Source: Planctomycetales bacterium
Lineage (GTDB): Bacteria; Planctomycetota; Planctomycetia; Planctomycetales; Planctomycetaceae
Assembly: GCA_026400835.1 (NCBI GenBank)
Contig: JAPLOA010000049.1
Coordinates: forward strand, 27,621-91,620
Reading direction: 5' to 3'
Length of the DNA stretch: 64,000 nucleotides
Shown here piece by piece: positions 1 to 9,484 of this stretch (position 1 is the first letter of the stretch; the number at the start of each line of letters is the position of its first letter). A model generated the notes under the pieces. It saw only the letters and a list, made by a program, of their open reading frames with translations. It was not told where the DNA came from and searched no databases. Made by a program: the position numbers and the translations under genes.

Positions 1-1
1 T

Positions 2-841
2 GCAACTGCGATCGGTGTTAGCGAATCATCACTCAAACGATGGGTGGACAAAGGGTTGATTCCAGCGGAGAAAACCGGCGGTGGCCATCGACGCATGAGT
101 CTGGACGCTGTGCTGAAATTTCTCCGGGAACAGGGAAGAGCGCTCAGTGAACCCCAGGCGATCGGATTGCCGGCGGAGTCAGGTCGACGACCACCGTCTA
201 ACAATTCTGACCACCACGAGTTTTTGCGGTTTCTGCTGAGCGGCGATGAACCGTCAGCTCGCCGAATTGTGATGGACGCTTTTCTGAACGGCTACAGCGT
301 CGCGAAGATCTTTGACTCCATAATCGTTCCGGGATTCAGTGAGATCGGAAATCTTTGGCACTGCGGCACACTCGAAGTCTATCAGGAACGCCGCGCGTGC
401 GAAATCTGCTCGCGAGTCGTTCATGAACTCCGCAGAGCTGTCGGCAGCGGACCGTCATACGGACCGTTGGCGATTGGTGGAACCCTGGACGGTGATCCCT
501 ACACGATCGCTTCCAGCATGTCTGAAGTTGTCTTGCGAGAATGCGGCTGGCGAGCCTTGTCTATGGGGAACATGCTCCCGTTCAACACGCTTATGAAAGC
601 CGTGGAGATTGATCGCCCCCGCCTGATGTGGCTGAGCGTAACGGCCATCCGATCTCCTGAGCAATTCGTGGCCAACTTTAACGTACTGTTCGACACGGCC
701 ACTTCCCTGGGTTGCGTATTGGTTGTCGGTGGTCAGGCCTTAACGGCAGACATTCGCCCTCTATTGCGTTACACCACATATTGCGACAACTTTCGCCATC
801 TCGAAGCGTTCTCAAGGACCATTATTCCCAGAGAGAACTAG
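2..841 (+). CDS. CarH-like MerR/B12-fold transcriptional regulator, 5' end outside window
   Basis: The reading frame is open from base 2, so the gene starts before the window; the GTG at 44 is internal. The first codons read as a MerR/excisionase helix-turn-helix (GVSESSLKRWVDKGLIP, then GGGHRRM). Counting from the GTG, residues 55-130 resemble the helical cap of cobalamin-binding modules and 140-260 the Rossmann-like B12 fold, ending in a VLVVGGQAL strand. This is the domain order of the light sensor CarH. Two contact motifs are altered: the cap motif W-x9-EH reads W105-x9-E115-R116, and the DxHxxG loop reads DGDPYT at 149-154 with no histidine. A DNA-binding role is likely; cobalamin binding is doubtful. 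Other corrinoid-fold sensors are possible. Confidence 0.8.
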   Translation, partial: ATAIGVSESSLKRWVDKGLIPAEKTGGGHRRMSLDAVLKFLREQGRALSEPQAIGLPAESGRRPPSNNSDHHEFLRFLLSGDEPSARRIVMDAFLNGYSVAKIFDSIIVPGFSEIGNLWHCGTLEVYQERRACEICSRVVHELRRAVGSGPSYGPLAIGGTLDGDPYTIASSMSEVVLRECGWRALSMGNMLPFNTLMKAVEIDRPRLMWLSVTAIRSPEQFVANFNVLFDTATSLGCVLVVGGQALTADIRPLLRYTTYCDNFRHLEAFSRTIIPREN

Positions 842-861
842 CGTCGCGAGAACATTGCGTT

Positions 862-880
862 GTCCGCCTAAGCGGACTTT
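862..880 (+). terminator. Short hairpin after the CarH-like gene
   Basis: A 6-bp stem (GTCCGC, loop CTAA, GCGGAC) is followed by TTT, 20 bases after the stop codon at 841. The stem is short and the T-run brief, so this is a weak candidate terminator. The next gene converges from the other strand. Confidence 0.4.
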
Positions 881-1052
881 AACCTCAGGATTATTCAACG
901 ACTTCGATCCCGGTCGTCCGGAGTAACTGCCCCTCTTTGGGGCATGTATCCCGACCTGCCATGGGCCGACTTGATCGGTCGTGCAATTCAGGCTCAGCGC
1001 GGGGAAGAATGTGGTTGCGGCTCACCGCTCAACAAAGCTTTCTGAAGTGCCG

Positions 1053-3989
1053 TTAATTCTTCGTCAGGAATTCATCCAGATTCAGAATCGTATTCGCAAC
1101 GACAATCCAGGCCGCGTAGTCTGAGTTCGACAGGCCTGCAGGAGTTTTTGTCCCGGCTGATTCGATCAGCGCTGCGGCCTCTTCTTCCAGAGCGGAGTAC
1201 TCCTGTGACGCGACCTGATGCAGCTTGACCAACGGCAGCACTTCTCCTTCATGCAGTGGACGAATAACGGCTCGCCGAAGCCCGGCAGTTGCTTTCGTCT
1301 GAGCTTCTCCTTCGACCATCACCATCATTGCGGCCAAAGCCCCGGCCGCTTCCAGATAAACCGGATCGTTCAGAGTCACCAGAGCCTGTAATGGCGTGTT
1401 CGTTCGTATGCGGCGAATCTGGCACACTTCTCCGCTGCCTCCGTCGAATGTTGTCATGGAAGGGTATGGTGTGGTGCGTTTGAGATACGTATACAGGGCT
1501 CGCCGAAAGCGATCTTCCCCCTCCGCATTCACCCATTTCTGACCGTTATAAGTGGACCGCCAAAGTCCATCCGGCTGAGGAGGCATGACAGGAGGTCCAC
1601 CCATTTTCTTTGACAACAATCCAGCCACAGCCAGTGATTCATCGCGGACAGTTTCACCAGACAGGCGAAAGCGAGAACCACGACCAAGTAGCTGATTGCG
1701 AGGATCCAGGTCGCGCATCTCTGCGGTGACCTCGGATGACTGCCGATACGTCTGGCTCATCACGATCGTCTTCAGCAGCTTCTTGAGAGACCAGCCATTA
1801 TCCCGATACTCTGACGCCAGCAGATCCAGCAGTTCGGGTTGAGTTGGCAATGCTCCCAGTGCTCCGAAGTCTTCTTCAGTCTCGACGATACCAATACCAA
1901 ACACGCGAGCCCAGATGCGGTTTGCCCAGACTCGTGCCGTCAGAGTATTGTCACGACTCATCAGCCACTTCGCCATCGCCAGGCGATTCAGTGACGGCTC
2001 ACCATCCAGTTTGTGAAACGCTGTCGGAAACATCGCTGACACTTCATCACCCTGGTCAAGAAAATTGCCTCGGCGATGAATCCTTGTCACACGTTGCCTG
2101 GACTCTTCCATGGCTCGCAGAACAGGAATCTTCGGAAGGCGACCGTTGAGGTCCGTGAGTTCCTTATTGGCGGCAGTCAGCTTATCAAGAATTCTGCCTT
2201 CATCAGCCGACGGTTGAGGCAGCTCGATCCTGTCAGCATCTTCGCTCGTCGTCGACAATCGAAAACGCCGCAGCACAAGAAAATCACCATAATGCTGGCG
2301 CATCGTGATCCGCAACTTTGCATCACTTTCAATCTGAAGAGGCTCGGCAAACGCAAATAACGCGGCATGGCGTTCGCGTTGGCGAGGACTCACGGCCCAG
2401 CCGGTTTTCTTATCGCCGTCCAGGGCGTTCGCGACCGGCCAGCCTTCCTGCGAGTAGTCAGCCCGTGCATTTGTCAGCATCAGACGTTTTGCATCGTTGC
2501 CCGTCAGCAGTTCGACCTCAAGTTCTGACAACACGAAGTTCGGATCACGAGGATTGCGGCCGACGCCAACTTGTCCGTCCGGGAATTTTTCCGTTAGCAC
2601 CTGCAGCCGCAGGACGGTGTGACGCCCGGCTTTGACAGGCAACGTCAGTGTGTAAACATCTTCTTCAGGGTTTGTGCCCGTAGCGATGATGCTCTTGTCT
2701 TCTTGCACAGTCAGTGTTGCTGCGTTCTCTGACAGGGCTTCGCTCACAGCACCAAAGTTCCAGTGAGCTTCTTCGGCCTTTGAGCCGGCCTGTTCAGCCG
2801 CGGCCAGTTTGTCCTTCAGCTCCGTGATACGAGCATTGATGCGGGTTCGTTCCTCTTCGATGGCCGGTGTGGGGATCTCAAAGGTGAGCGCATCATCGTA
2901 TCGATCGGCATCCTGTGTCTGATTGAAGATCGCAAACAGCCCATAATACTCCTGCTGAGATATCGGGTCGTACTTGTGAGTATGGCACTTCGCACAGCCA
3001 GCGGTTAAGCCCATCCAGACCTGCAGCGTCGTGTCGACTCGATCCTTCACTGCAATCGTACGAAATTCTTCGTCATCGGTTCCGCCTTCATCGTTGCTCA
3101 TGGTGTTGCGGTGAAAGGCAGTTGCGATCAATTGATCGGTTGTGGCATTGGGAATCAAGTCGCCCGCGAGCTGTTCGACGGTCATCTGATCCAGAGGCAT
3201 GTCGGCATTGATCGAATTGATTAACCAGTCACGATAAGGCCACATCGTCCGGCCCAGATCTTTTTCATAGCCCTTAGTGTCCGCATAACGAGCCAGGTCC
3301 ATCCAGACTCGCGCCCAGTGTTCGCCAAACTGAGGATTCTTCAATAGTTCGTCGACCAGCTTTTCATAGGCTTCATTTGTTGGGCTCGCAGCAAACTCAT
3401 CGGCCCTCTCAACGGTGGGTGGCACTCCGGTCAGATCCAGAGCGACGCGTCGGACGAGCAGATGCGGAGAAGCTTCAGGGCTGAACTTCAGTTGCTTCGT
3501 CGCTAGTGTTGCAGCCACAACTGAGTCTATCGCAGCGGCAGTACTTTCGGCCGCGACTTCCGGACGCACGATTGGCTCAAACGACCAGTGCCGCCCCCAG
3601 ACCGCGCCTTCTTTGATCCATTGCTTCAAAGTCGCAATCTGTTCCGGCTTCAGTTCTTTGTGCGAATCCGGCGGAGGCATAATGAGGTCAGCATCGGTGC
3701 TGAGGATTCGCTGCATCAAAATGCTGTCGTCCGGATTTCCCGGAATGATGGTGACTCCGCTGTCGTGAGCGGCTTTTGCATCCTGTTCGAGATCAAGTCG
3801 CAGGTTGCCTTTGCGAACGGATTCATCAGGTCCGTGGCAGGCGAAGCAGTTTGTGCTCAGGATGGGCAGGACATCCTGGCCAAAGCGAACGGAATCATCG
3901 GCCAAAAGCGAGTCCACGTGTGTGAGACATAGCAATCCGGCAAGAAAAATCTGAGAGCATTTCATGACATTGCGTCCGCAGCATCGCAT
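1053..3989 (-). CDS. Secreted planctomycete cytochrome protein (PSCyt1-DUF1549-DUF1553)
   Basis: The 978-residue product has a signal peptide (hydrophobic residues 13-30). A PSCyt1 domain follows with haem motif C48-F-A-C51-H52. DUF1549/PSCyt2 at roughly 155-370 contains a second CAKCH motif in the family context CxxCHxHKxDPI. A central region may carry a carbohydrate-binding-like fold, and DUF1553/PSD1 lies at about 640-920. The architecture is characteristic of Planctomycetes, where such proteins are numerous and often paired with DUF1501 genes; biochemical function is unknown, and a link to polysaccharide breakdown has been suggested. An alternative ATG at 3965 gives a tighter signal peptide. 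The DUF1501 gene here is 8 kb away rather than adjacent. Confidence 0.92.
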   Translation of the reverse strand: MRCCGRNVMKCSQIFLAGLLCLTHVDSLLADDSVRFGQDVLPILSTNCFACHGPDESVRKGNLRLDLEQDAKAAHDSGVTIIPGNPDDSILMQRILSTDADLIMPPPDSHKELKPEQIATLKQWIKEGAVWGRHWSFEPIVRPEVAAESTAAAIDSVVAATLATKQLKFSPEASPHLLVRRVALDLTGVPPTVERADEFAASPTNEAYEKLVDELLKNPQFGEHWARVWMDLARYADTKGYEKDLGRTMWPYRDWLINSINADMPLDQMTVEQLAGDLIPNATTDQLIATAFHRNTMSNDEGGTDDEEFRTIAVKDRVDTTLQVWMGLTAGCAKCHTHKYDPISQQEYYGLFAIFNQTQDADRYDDALTFEIPTPAIEEERTRINARITELKDKLAAAEQAGSKAEEAHWNFGAVSEALSENAATLTVQEDKSIIATGTNPEEDVYTLTLPVKAGRHTVLRLQVLTEKFPDGQVGVGRNPRDPNFVLSELEVELLTGNDAKRLMLTNARADYSQEGWPVANALDGDKKTGWAVSPRQRERHAALFAFAEPLQIESDAKLRITMRQHYGDFLVLRRFRLSTTSEDADRIELPQPSADEGRILDKLTAANKELTDLNGRLPKIPVLRAMEESRQRVTRIHRRGNFLDQGDEVSAMFPTAFHKLDGEPSLNRLAMAKWLMSRDNTLTARVWANRIWARVFGIGIVETEEDFGALGALPTQPELLDLLASEYRDNGWSLKKLLKTIVMSQTYRQSSEVTAEMRDLDPRNQLLGRGSRFRLSGETVRDESLAVAGLLSKKMGGPPVMPPQPDGLWRSTYNGQKWVNAEGEDRFRRALYTYLKRTTPYPSMTTFDGGSGEVCQIRRIRTNTPLQALVTLNDPVYLEAAGALAAMMVMVEGEAQTKATAGLRRAVIRPLHEGEVLPLVKLHQVASQEYSALEEEAAALIESAGTKTPAGLSNSDYAAWIVVANTILNLDEFLTKN

Positions 3990-4111
3990 TCGAAAATTCC
4001 AGGTTCTGGCGAGACAAATACTCGTTGCCGCCGCGTAAGTTTTACTCGACGCAGGCCTGCTCAGGGAAGCCGGACGCGATATTCTCAGTTTTCTGTGGTG
4101 TGGTGTCTTTA

Positions 4112-4256
4112 GTAGGTCCTGCCTGCCGGGCAGGATTTTCGCCGTAAGGCAAACCTCGCGCGACGCAATCCGCCAAACCCGGCCTCGACAGTCTCAAACT
4201 TCGTGCGTACAAGGTCGCGGCAAGCCGCGAAGTCCTGCCCGGCAGGCAGGACCTAC
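4112..4256. repeat. 24-bp perfect inverted repeat pair, CCTGCCTGCCGGGCAGG type
   Basis: The left arm 4112-4135 and right arm 4233-4256 are exact reverse complements over 24 bases, with 97 bases between. Each arm holds its own palindrome, CCTGCCCGGCAGG. The spacer also contains a hairpin TCGCGGCAAGCCGCGA. The arrangement looks like a small non-coding mobile unit (REP-pair or MITE-like). I find no further copy in this window. Confidence 0.85.
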
Positions 4257-4275
4257 AAGAAATGATACTCGGATC

Positions 4276-4299
4276 GTCGCCTGCGGCTTGCCGTTAAAC
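4276..4299 (-). repeat. GTTTAAC-family palindromic repeat, single copy
   Basis: Read on the minus strand the element begins GTTTAACGGCAAGCCGCAGG and ends CGAC. Matching or near-matching copies occur at 12206-12269 (pair), 49437-49460, 50543-50778 (pair) and 58710-58733, all in or beside intergenic DNA. Confidence 0.85.
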
Positions 4300-4462
4300 G
4301 ATGGAGTCACAAGACCGCAAGCCACATGACAGACGCTCCTCAGCGGTTATAGTATGTCAACAAGTCTGCCCACAGACTGAGTTTCTGTACCAGCACGATC
4401 GGCTGCCCCCGCAACTTTGAGTGTCATGCAGTCGCGGATTGACGGCCTGACGAGATCTTCAC

Positions 4463-7400
4463 ATGTTTCGATTTATCCTGCGCAGTATTGTTCATTATCG
4501 ACGTTCCCACTTCGTGGTGATGCTGGCAGTGGCCGTTTCGACTGCTGTTATTGGCGGAGCATTAATCGTTGGGGATTCTGTGCGAGCCAGCCTGAGGCAA
4601 ATGACACTCAGTCGACTCGGCGGGATTACTCATGTGCTGCATTCGCCTCGATTCGTTCGGGAGAAACTGGCTGATGAGATCTCAGAGACTCTGAAGGCAG
4701 CCGAGGTCGAATCGTTGCGTTCCGTGCATGCAGCTCCGGCGATGCTGCTGCCCGCGAGTGTGGAAAAGAAAACGGCCACCGGCGAACTTCGTCGCGCGGC
4801 TTCTGTGACGGTCCTCGGTCTGCGTCCCACCGACTGGGGAATGCTGGATTCCGCGGCTTCAAGCGGGGAGACATCGCAGCCATCAGAAGTCAAAGCCCCG
4901 ACAGACGCTGGAATTGTGCTGGGTTATAAAACTGCGACTGAACTGGGAGCCGTTGTTGGTGATTCGGTTTCCGTCTGGGTCGAACTGCCCTCTTCGATTC
5001 CTCGCGACAGCCTGCTGGGCGAGCGAGAAGACACAACGATTGAGATTGTGCTGACGGTCGAGGCTGTCCTGCAGGAGTCCGCTGGTGCGTCACGATTTTC
5101 TCTGCTGCCTGCTCAGCAGTTGCCTTACAACGCGTTTGTCTCACTGACAACATTTCAGCAACGACTCAATCTCGAAGAGCGAGTTGCCAGTCGCCGTAAT
5201 CCGGTGTCCCGCCCAGCTCGAGTCAACACGATTCTGATTGGTGGTGACCAGCGTCCGGATCCATCTATGGTGAAATCCGCCAGCGGTCTGATGCAGTTAA
5301 TGCAGAATGACGTCAGCGCGGCAGATGAGCTGCAGACATTGGTGAAGAAGTCGATCTCGGCAGAAGACATCGGCCTGCGATTTCGCATCATCGAAGATCG
5401 AGGCTACATGTCCGTCGAAAGCGACAGCATGATTCTTGAAGACTCGATTGCGGAGGCGGTGCAGAAGGCAGCCGAAAACATCGGCATGAAGGCCGCACCG
5501 ACACTCGTCTATCTGGCCAATGAGATTCACGCCACCAGGCGTGAAGACAAGAACGCACGCTTCTCCATGTATTCGATTATTGCCGGTCTGGATTTCGCAC
5601 AGCCCGCACCGCTGGGCCCGATTTTGCTCAAAGATGGAACTGCTGTGCCGGCATTAAAAGATGATGAAATCATTCTTTCAGACTGGTTGGCCGTCGACCT
5701 GGGCATTGGAGTTGGTGAGACCGTGGATGCTCGTTGGCACGAGGTCGGCAGTCATGGGGATCTTCCGGAAACGCACAGGACTTTCACAGTGCGAGGAATC
5801 CTGAAGGCCGATGATCAGATGTCAGTTGATCAGGATCTGACGCCATTCGTGGACGGTGTCACGAACGTCGATTCCTTCGGAGACTGGGATCAGCCCTTCG
5901 ATATGGAGATGGATCGTATTACCAGCCGTGATGATGAATACTGGGATGCTCATCGCGCGACTCCAAAGGCGTTTGTTTCGCTGGCGACGGCCGAGAAATT
6001 CTGGAGCAGTCGCTTCGGTCGGTATACGTCGATTCGAGTGGCCTCAGAAGGAACAGTCCTGCCCAAAGATCGCATGGAAATCGTGCAATCCCGACTGGCC
6101 GATGAAACTCGTACATTGTTGAACCCGATCAAAATGGGAGTCGGCTTCCGGCCGATTCGTGCGGAAGGACTTCAGGCGTCGGTGGGAGCGAACGACTTCA
6201 CGGGGCTCTTTATCGGTTTCAGTTTCTTTCTGATTCTGTCCGCGATCCTGCTGGCGGCGTTAATGTTTCAGCTCAGTGTTCGTCAGCGAGTTGCTCAAAT
6301 CGGGCTGATGGAAGCGATTGGCTTTACGGAACGGCGTGCTCGCCAGTTCTTCGTGATGGAAGGTCTGGCCGTGGCACTTCTTGGCAGTGTGCTGGGTGCG
6401 GTTCTGGCGGTGTATTTCGCGAAGCTGATGATTCTTGGACTCACAACCTGGTGGGTCGGAGCCATCGGGACGCAGTTTCTGCAACTCGATCTGCAGCCCC
6501 TGAAACTGATCATCGCCGCCGCGATCTCATTGTTTCTTTCGGGGGCTGTGATCTGGAATTCGGTGCGTCGCAGCACGCAGAGGTCTCCGCGTGAATTGCT
6601 GTCGGGACTTGGTTCCGATGACATGGAGATCCGTCGCCGTCCGATCGTCAACGCGTTGATGTCTTTGGGACTGTTGCTGTCTGCCATCGCGGCGATTGTG
6701 TTGCCGGTGGCGGGAGTGGCGGGTTTGCTGCCGACGAACGAAGCGTTTGGTGGTTTGTCGTGGCGAGTCGTCGGGTTCTTTCTCGGAGGATTCGCGTGGC
6801 TGTCCGTGAGCCTGCTCTGGTTACGTCGCAGTTTAAGTCGCCGCGCGGGTGATGCGGTGCAGGGGTCACAGATCTCCAGCCTCACCGGTCTCGCCATGGC
6901 CAATGCCGCGAGGAATCCTCAGCGCAGTTTGTTGACGGCGGCATTGATTGCCTTTGCTGCGTTTGTGATTGTGGCGGTTGGTGCAGGACGCAGAAATCCG
7001 GTGTCGGAAACGCCGGATCTTAATTCAGGCAACGGCGGCTTCTCGCTGGTCGCGGAGTCATCTCAGCCCGTTCTGTTCGATCTGAATTCGAAAGACGGAC
7101 AACTCAAACTGGGGCTGAACGCATCGCCCGCGACGACTCTTCCTGAAGGCACGGAGGTGTTTGGTTTTCGTACGAAGCCGGGGCAGGATGCAAGCTGTCT
7201 GAATTTGTTCCAGGCGACCGTGCCCACACTTCTCGGAGCAACTCCCGATTTTGTGCAACGCGGCGGATTTCGATTCGCGGATACTCCGGTTGATGAGCCG
7301 GGTGAAAGTGCCTGGCGAAAACTTGAGAAGCCATTGGCTGATCACATCATCGCCGAAAAATCGCTGACCCTGCCCGCCATCCCGGTGATCGGCGACATGA

Positions 7401-8095
7401 ATACTCTGCAGTTCAGTCTGAAGAAGAAGATTGGCGACGTCATTCTGTTTCCAGACTCGCAGAATCCTCAATATGCGTTAACGGTTGCGGGGATGCTCGA
7501 CAGCAGCGTGTTTCAGGGCGTGTTGGTGATGTCGGATGAGAACCTGAAGCGAGTCGCTCCGGAGACGTCCGGCTCGGCCTACTTCCTGATCGAAACAGCC
7601 AGTGTAGAATCCTCGGATAAGGCGGCCGCTGCGATTGAGACGGCTCTGCAGACTTATGGAATCGATACGGAACGAGTGAGTCAGCGGCTGGCCGACTTTC
7701 TGGCTGTGCAGAACACTTATCTTTCGACCTTTCAAATGCTGGGCGGACTGGGATTACTGATTGGTACATTCGGGCTGGCGGCCGTGATGCTGAGAAACGT
7801 CATTGAGCGACGAAGTGAAATCGCGCTGCTACGATCTCTTGGGTTTCGTACCAGTCGCATCGTTTGGCTGATTCTTGCGGAGAACTCTCTGTTGCTTGTG
7901 GTTGGTATAGCTTCCGGAGCTGTCTCGGCCATCATCGCGATGTTACCGCATCTTCTTAGTACTGGAGCCGATGTGCCGTGGATTCCGTTGATGTTTACAT
8001 TGGTCGCGGTGCTCGCGATTGGTACTCTGGCAGTTCTTATCCCGATCTGGACAGCGGTTCGTGTTTCCGTACGCGAAGTGCTGTCGACACAATAA
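4463..8095 (+). CDS. FtsX-type ABC transporter permease, large double-domain form
   Basis: The 1210-residue membrane protein starts with one hydrophobic segment (about 13-35). A long extracytoplasmic region to about 570 is followed by an FtsX-like block of three segments near 578-600, 631-660 and 676-700. Three more segments lie at about 730-843, then a second periplasmic region, and a C-terminal FtsX domain with three segments at about 1088-1200. This matches the ten-segment permeases of the MacB/LolC superfamily, which move lipids or lipoproteins or power envelope processes. Both FtsX blocks carry the typical cytoplasmic stretch after the first helix (QIGLMEAIGF and EIALLRSLGF). No partner ATPase gene lies next to it, so it must borrow one. 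The substrate is unknown. Confidence 0.88.
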   Translation: MFRFILRSIVHYRRSHFVVMLAVAVSTAVIGGALIVGDSVRASLRQMTLSRLGGITHVLHSPRFVREKLADEISETLKAAEVESLRSVHAAPAMLLPASVEKKTATGELRRAASVTVLGLRPTDWGMLDSAASSGETSQPSEVKAPTDAGIVLGYKTATELGAVVGDSVSVWVELPSSIPRDSLLGEREDTTIEIVLTVEAVLQESAGASRFSLLPAQQLPYNAFVSLTTFQQRLNLEERVASRRNPVSRPARVNTILIGGDQRPDPSMVKSASGLMQLMQNDVSAADELQTLVKKSISAEDIGLRFRIIEDRGYMSVESDSMILEDSIAEAVQKAAENIGMKAAPTLVYLANEIHATRREDKNARFSMYSIIAGLDFAQPAPLGPILLKDGTAVPALKDDEIILSDWLAVDLGIGVGETVDARWHEVGSHGDLPETHRTFTVRGILKADDQMSVDQDLTPFVDGVTNVDSFGDWDQPFDMEMDRITSRDDEYWDAHRATPKAFVSLATAEKFWSSRFGRYTSIRVASEGTVLPKDRMEIVQSRLADETRTLLNPIKMGVGFRPIRAEGLQASVGANDFTGLFIGFSFFLILSAILLAALMFQLSVRQRVAQIGLMEAIGFTERRARQFFVMEGLAVALLGSVLGAVLAVYFAKLMILGLTTWWVGAIGTQFLQLDLQPLKLIIAAAISLFLSGAVIWNSVRRSTQRSPRELLSGLGSDDMEIRRRPIVNALMSLGLLLSAIAAIVLPVAGVAGLLPTNEAFGGLSWRVVGFFLGGFAWLSVSLLWLRRSLSRRAGDAVQGSQISSLTGLAMANAARNPQRSLLTAALIAFAAFVIVAVGAGRRNPVSETPDLNSGNGGFSLVAESSQPVLFDLNSKDGQLKLGLNASPATTLPEGTEVFGFRTKPGQDASCLNLFQATVPTLLGATPDFVQRGGFRFADTPVDEPGESAWRKLEKPLADHIIAEKSLTLPAIPVIGDMNTLQFSLKKKIGDVILFPDSQNPQYALTVAGMLDSSVFQGVLVMSDENLKRVAPETSGSAYFLIETASVESSDKAAAAIETALQTYGIDTERVSQRLADFLAVQNTYLSTFQMLGGLGLLIGTFGLAAVMLRNVIERRSEIALLRSLGFRTSRIVWLILAENSLLLVVGIASGAVSAIIAMLPHLLSTGADVPWIPLMFTLVAVLAIGTLAVLIPIWTAVRVSVREVLSTQ

Positions 8096-8126
8096 CTACG
8101 TCAATCCATTTTGAATTTGAATCTTC

Positions 8127-8169
8127 TGTAGGGTGTGACAAGTTCGCCGCGGCGAACGCGGGCACACCA
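8127..8169. repeat. Palindromic intergenic element GGTGTG...CACACC
   Basis: A nested palindrome sits 31 bases after the permease stop: GGTGTG and CACACC flank an inner perfect palindrome TTCGCCGCGGCGAA (8143-8156). It could fold as a hairpin in the transcript. Only this copy is seen in the window, so its status as a dispersed repeat is inferred. Confidence 0.6.
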
Positions 8170-8230
8170 TGATGATAACGAGCCATATTCAGGCAGTATT
8201 CATGGAAGATGACTCAGGAGAACCTCTGCG

Positions 8231-9286
8231 ATGAGAATGATTTCATCAGGATTTCTATGCGGGCTGCTCGGCTCTTCGCTGGTTCTCGGCGCAGCGAGCG
8301 TAAGTGAAGTGCGAGCTCAGTTGCCTGCGGCCCCCAAAGCAAAAGCTGACGAAACTCCAAAGCCGCTTCCGGACAATGGTCCGAATAACGAAAAGAAAAA
8401 ACCGCTTCCTGCATTGCCGGAGAAGCTGGCGGCGGAGATCAAGGACACCACGCCTCTGAATCCGGAATCGACGGTTCTGCTGGATGTTGCAGGCAGCCGA
8501 ATCGTTCTGCGGACGGAAGTCGCGTGCAAAGACTGCCTTCTGGAAATGTTGCTGGTTCCTGAAGGCAATCGAGAGCATGAGACCATTCTGCGGATACGAT
8601 CCAAAGCTTATGTGATTCATACCGGACTATTGGCTCTGGGGCTTGAGCCGGGCAAGCCCGCACAGTTCTCACCCGAGTTCGTTGCTGCATCAGGCCCGGA
8701 GATTGATATCGAAGCGGTTTGGGTTGATGACAAAGGCGAAGTCCAGCGTAAACCAGTGCAACATTGGATCCGTCGCAACATTCATCGTTATTATTCCGCG
8801 CCGCTTTCCGGACCACCGCCGGGGCTTAAGCTGCCTTACAGTAATCTCCGCTGGGATCGCTTTAACAGCGAGATTTTGTGGTATGGCCCAATGAGTGATG
8901 CGGAACGTGATGACCTGCTGTCGAAGTGGGACAAGGAAGAGTATCAACAGGTCATTCGAAAGTTTCACAAGGACAGCCAGTCGATTCCGATGACGGCAAA
9001 ATTCGTCTTCGTCGGCAGCAGCATGTACAAGGACGAAGATACGGGCGAAGAGTACTATCAGGCCGAAGGTGGTCACGTGATCTGCACATCCAACTTCGGA
9101 GACGCTCTGCTGGATGTGAAAGAAGAAAGCTCTGCCTCTGATGGATCACAATCCTACGAAGGATGGACCGAACATATTCCTCCGAGGGGAACTCCGGTTC
9201 TGCTGATGCTGAAGGCTGCAGAGCAGAAAGACGCTGCGGCTGATGAGAAGAAGGCGGAATCCGTACCGGAGAAATCCGAGAAGTGA
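8231..9286 (+). CDS. Secreted YdjY-domain protein
   Basis: The 351-residue product has a signal peptide with a likely cleavage after SVSEVRA (near residue 30). A proline- and lysine-rich linker follows, then a domain at roughly 85-180 matching the YdjY family as I know it (CKDCLLEMLLVP, ETILRIRSKAYVIHTGLLAL). The remaining half, with WxxxGPMSD and a YYQAEGGHVICTSNFGDALLD stretch, is common in planctomycete homologues. An AGGAG Shine-Dalgarno site lies 10 bases before the ATG. Function is unknown; YdjY was once described as ferredoxin-like, but the usual cysteine clusters are absent here, with only CKDC present. The C-terminal tail is charged and low in complexity. Confidence 0.78.
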   Translation: MRMISSGFLCGLLGSSLVLGAASVSEVRAQLPAAPKAKADETPKPLPDNGPNNEKKKPLPALPEKLAAEIKDTTPLNPESTVLLDVAGSRIVLRTEVACKDCLLEMLLVPEGNREHETILRIRSKAYVIHTGLLALGLEPGKPAQFSPEFVAASGPEIDIEAVWVDDKGEVQRKPVQHWIRRNIHRYYSAPLSGPPPGLKLPYSNLRWDRFNSEILWYGPMSDAERDDLLSKWDKEEYQQVIRKFHKDSQSIPMTAKFVFVGSSMYKDEDTGEEYYQAEGGHVICTSNFGDALLDVKEESSASDGSQSYEGWTEHIPPRGTPVLLMLKAAEQKDAAADEKKAESVPEKSEK

Positions 9287-9304
9287 TTGCGAAGGCTGTT
9301 CAAA

Positions 9305-9337
9305 GTAGCCGTCTCGCTCCGCCGAGACGAGGCCTTA
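9305..9337 (+). repeat. GTCTCG-family palindromic repeat, single copy
   Basis: A palindrome GTCTCGCTCCGCCGAGAC (9311-9328) is flanked by GTAGCC and GAGGCCTTA. The same core recurs at 10083-10100 and, inverted, at 10218-10235. It lies in the 198-base space after the YdjY gene. Confidence 0.8.
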
Positions 9338-9484
9338 TGGCGGGCCTGTAGATTAGTGCACCCGGATCCAAAATTCAAAAAGCATTCAATAAAGCAACGT
9401 GCGTCATCGGCCATGCTTGCCCCTGATTTTCGTAAGGCGCCATGCAAACATATCCGAATCCGATTCAGTTCACCGTCTCTTGAT

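Larger units (their letters stand above)
3990..4462. other. Intergenic region with repeats between divergent genes
   Basis: This 473-base divergent region must hold promoters for the cytochrome protein and the FtsX permease. I see no coding sequence. It contains a perfect inverted repeat pair (4112-4135 and 4233-4256) and one copy of the GTTTAAC-family palindrome (4276-4299), listed separately. Confidence 0.7.
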
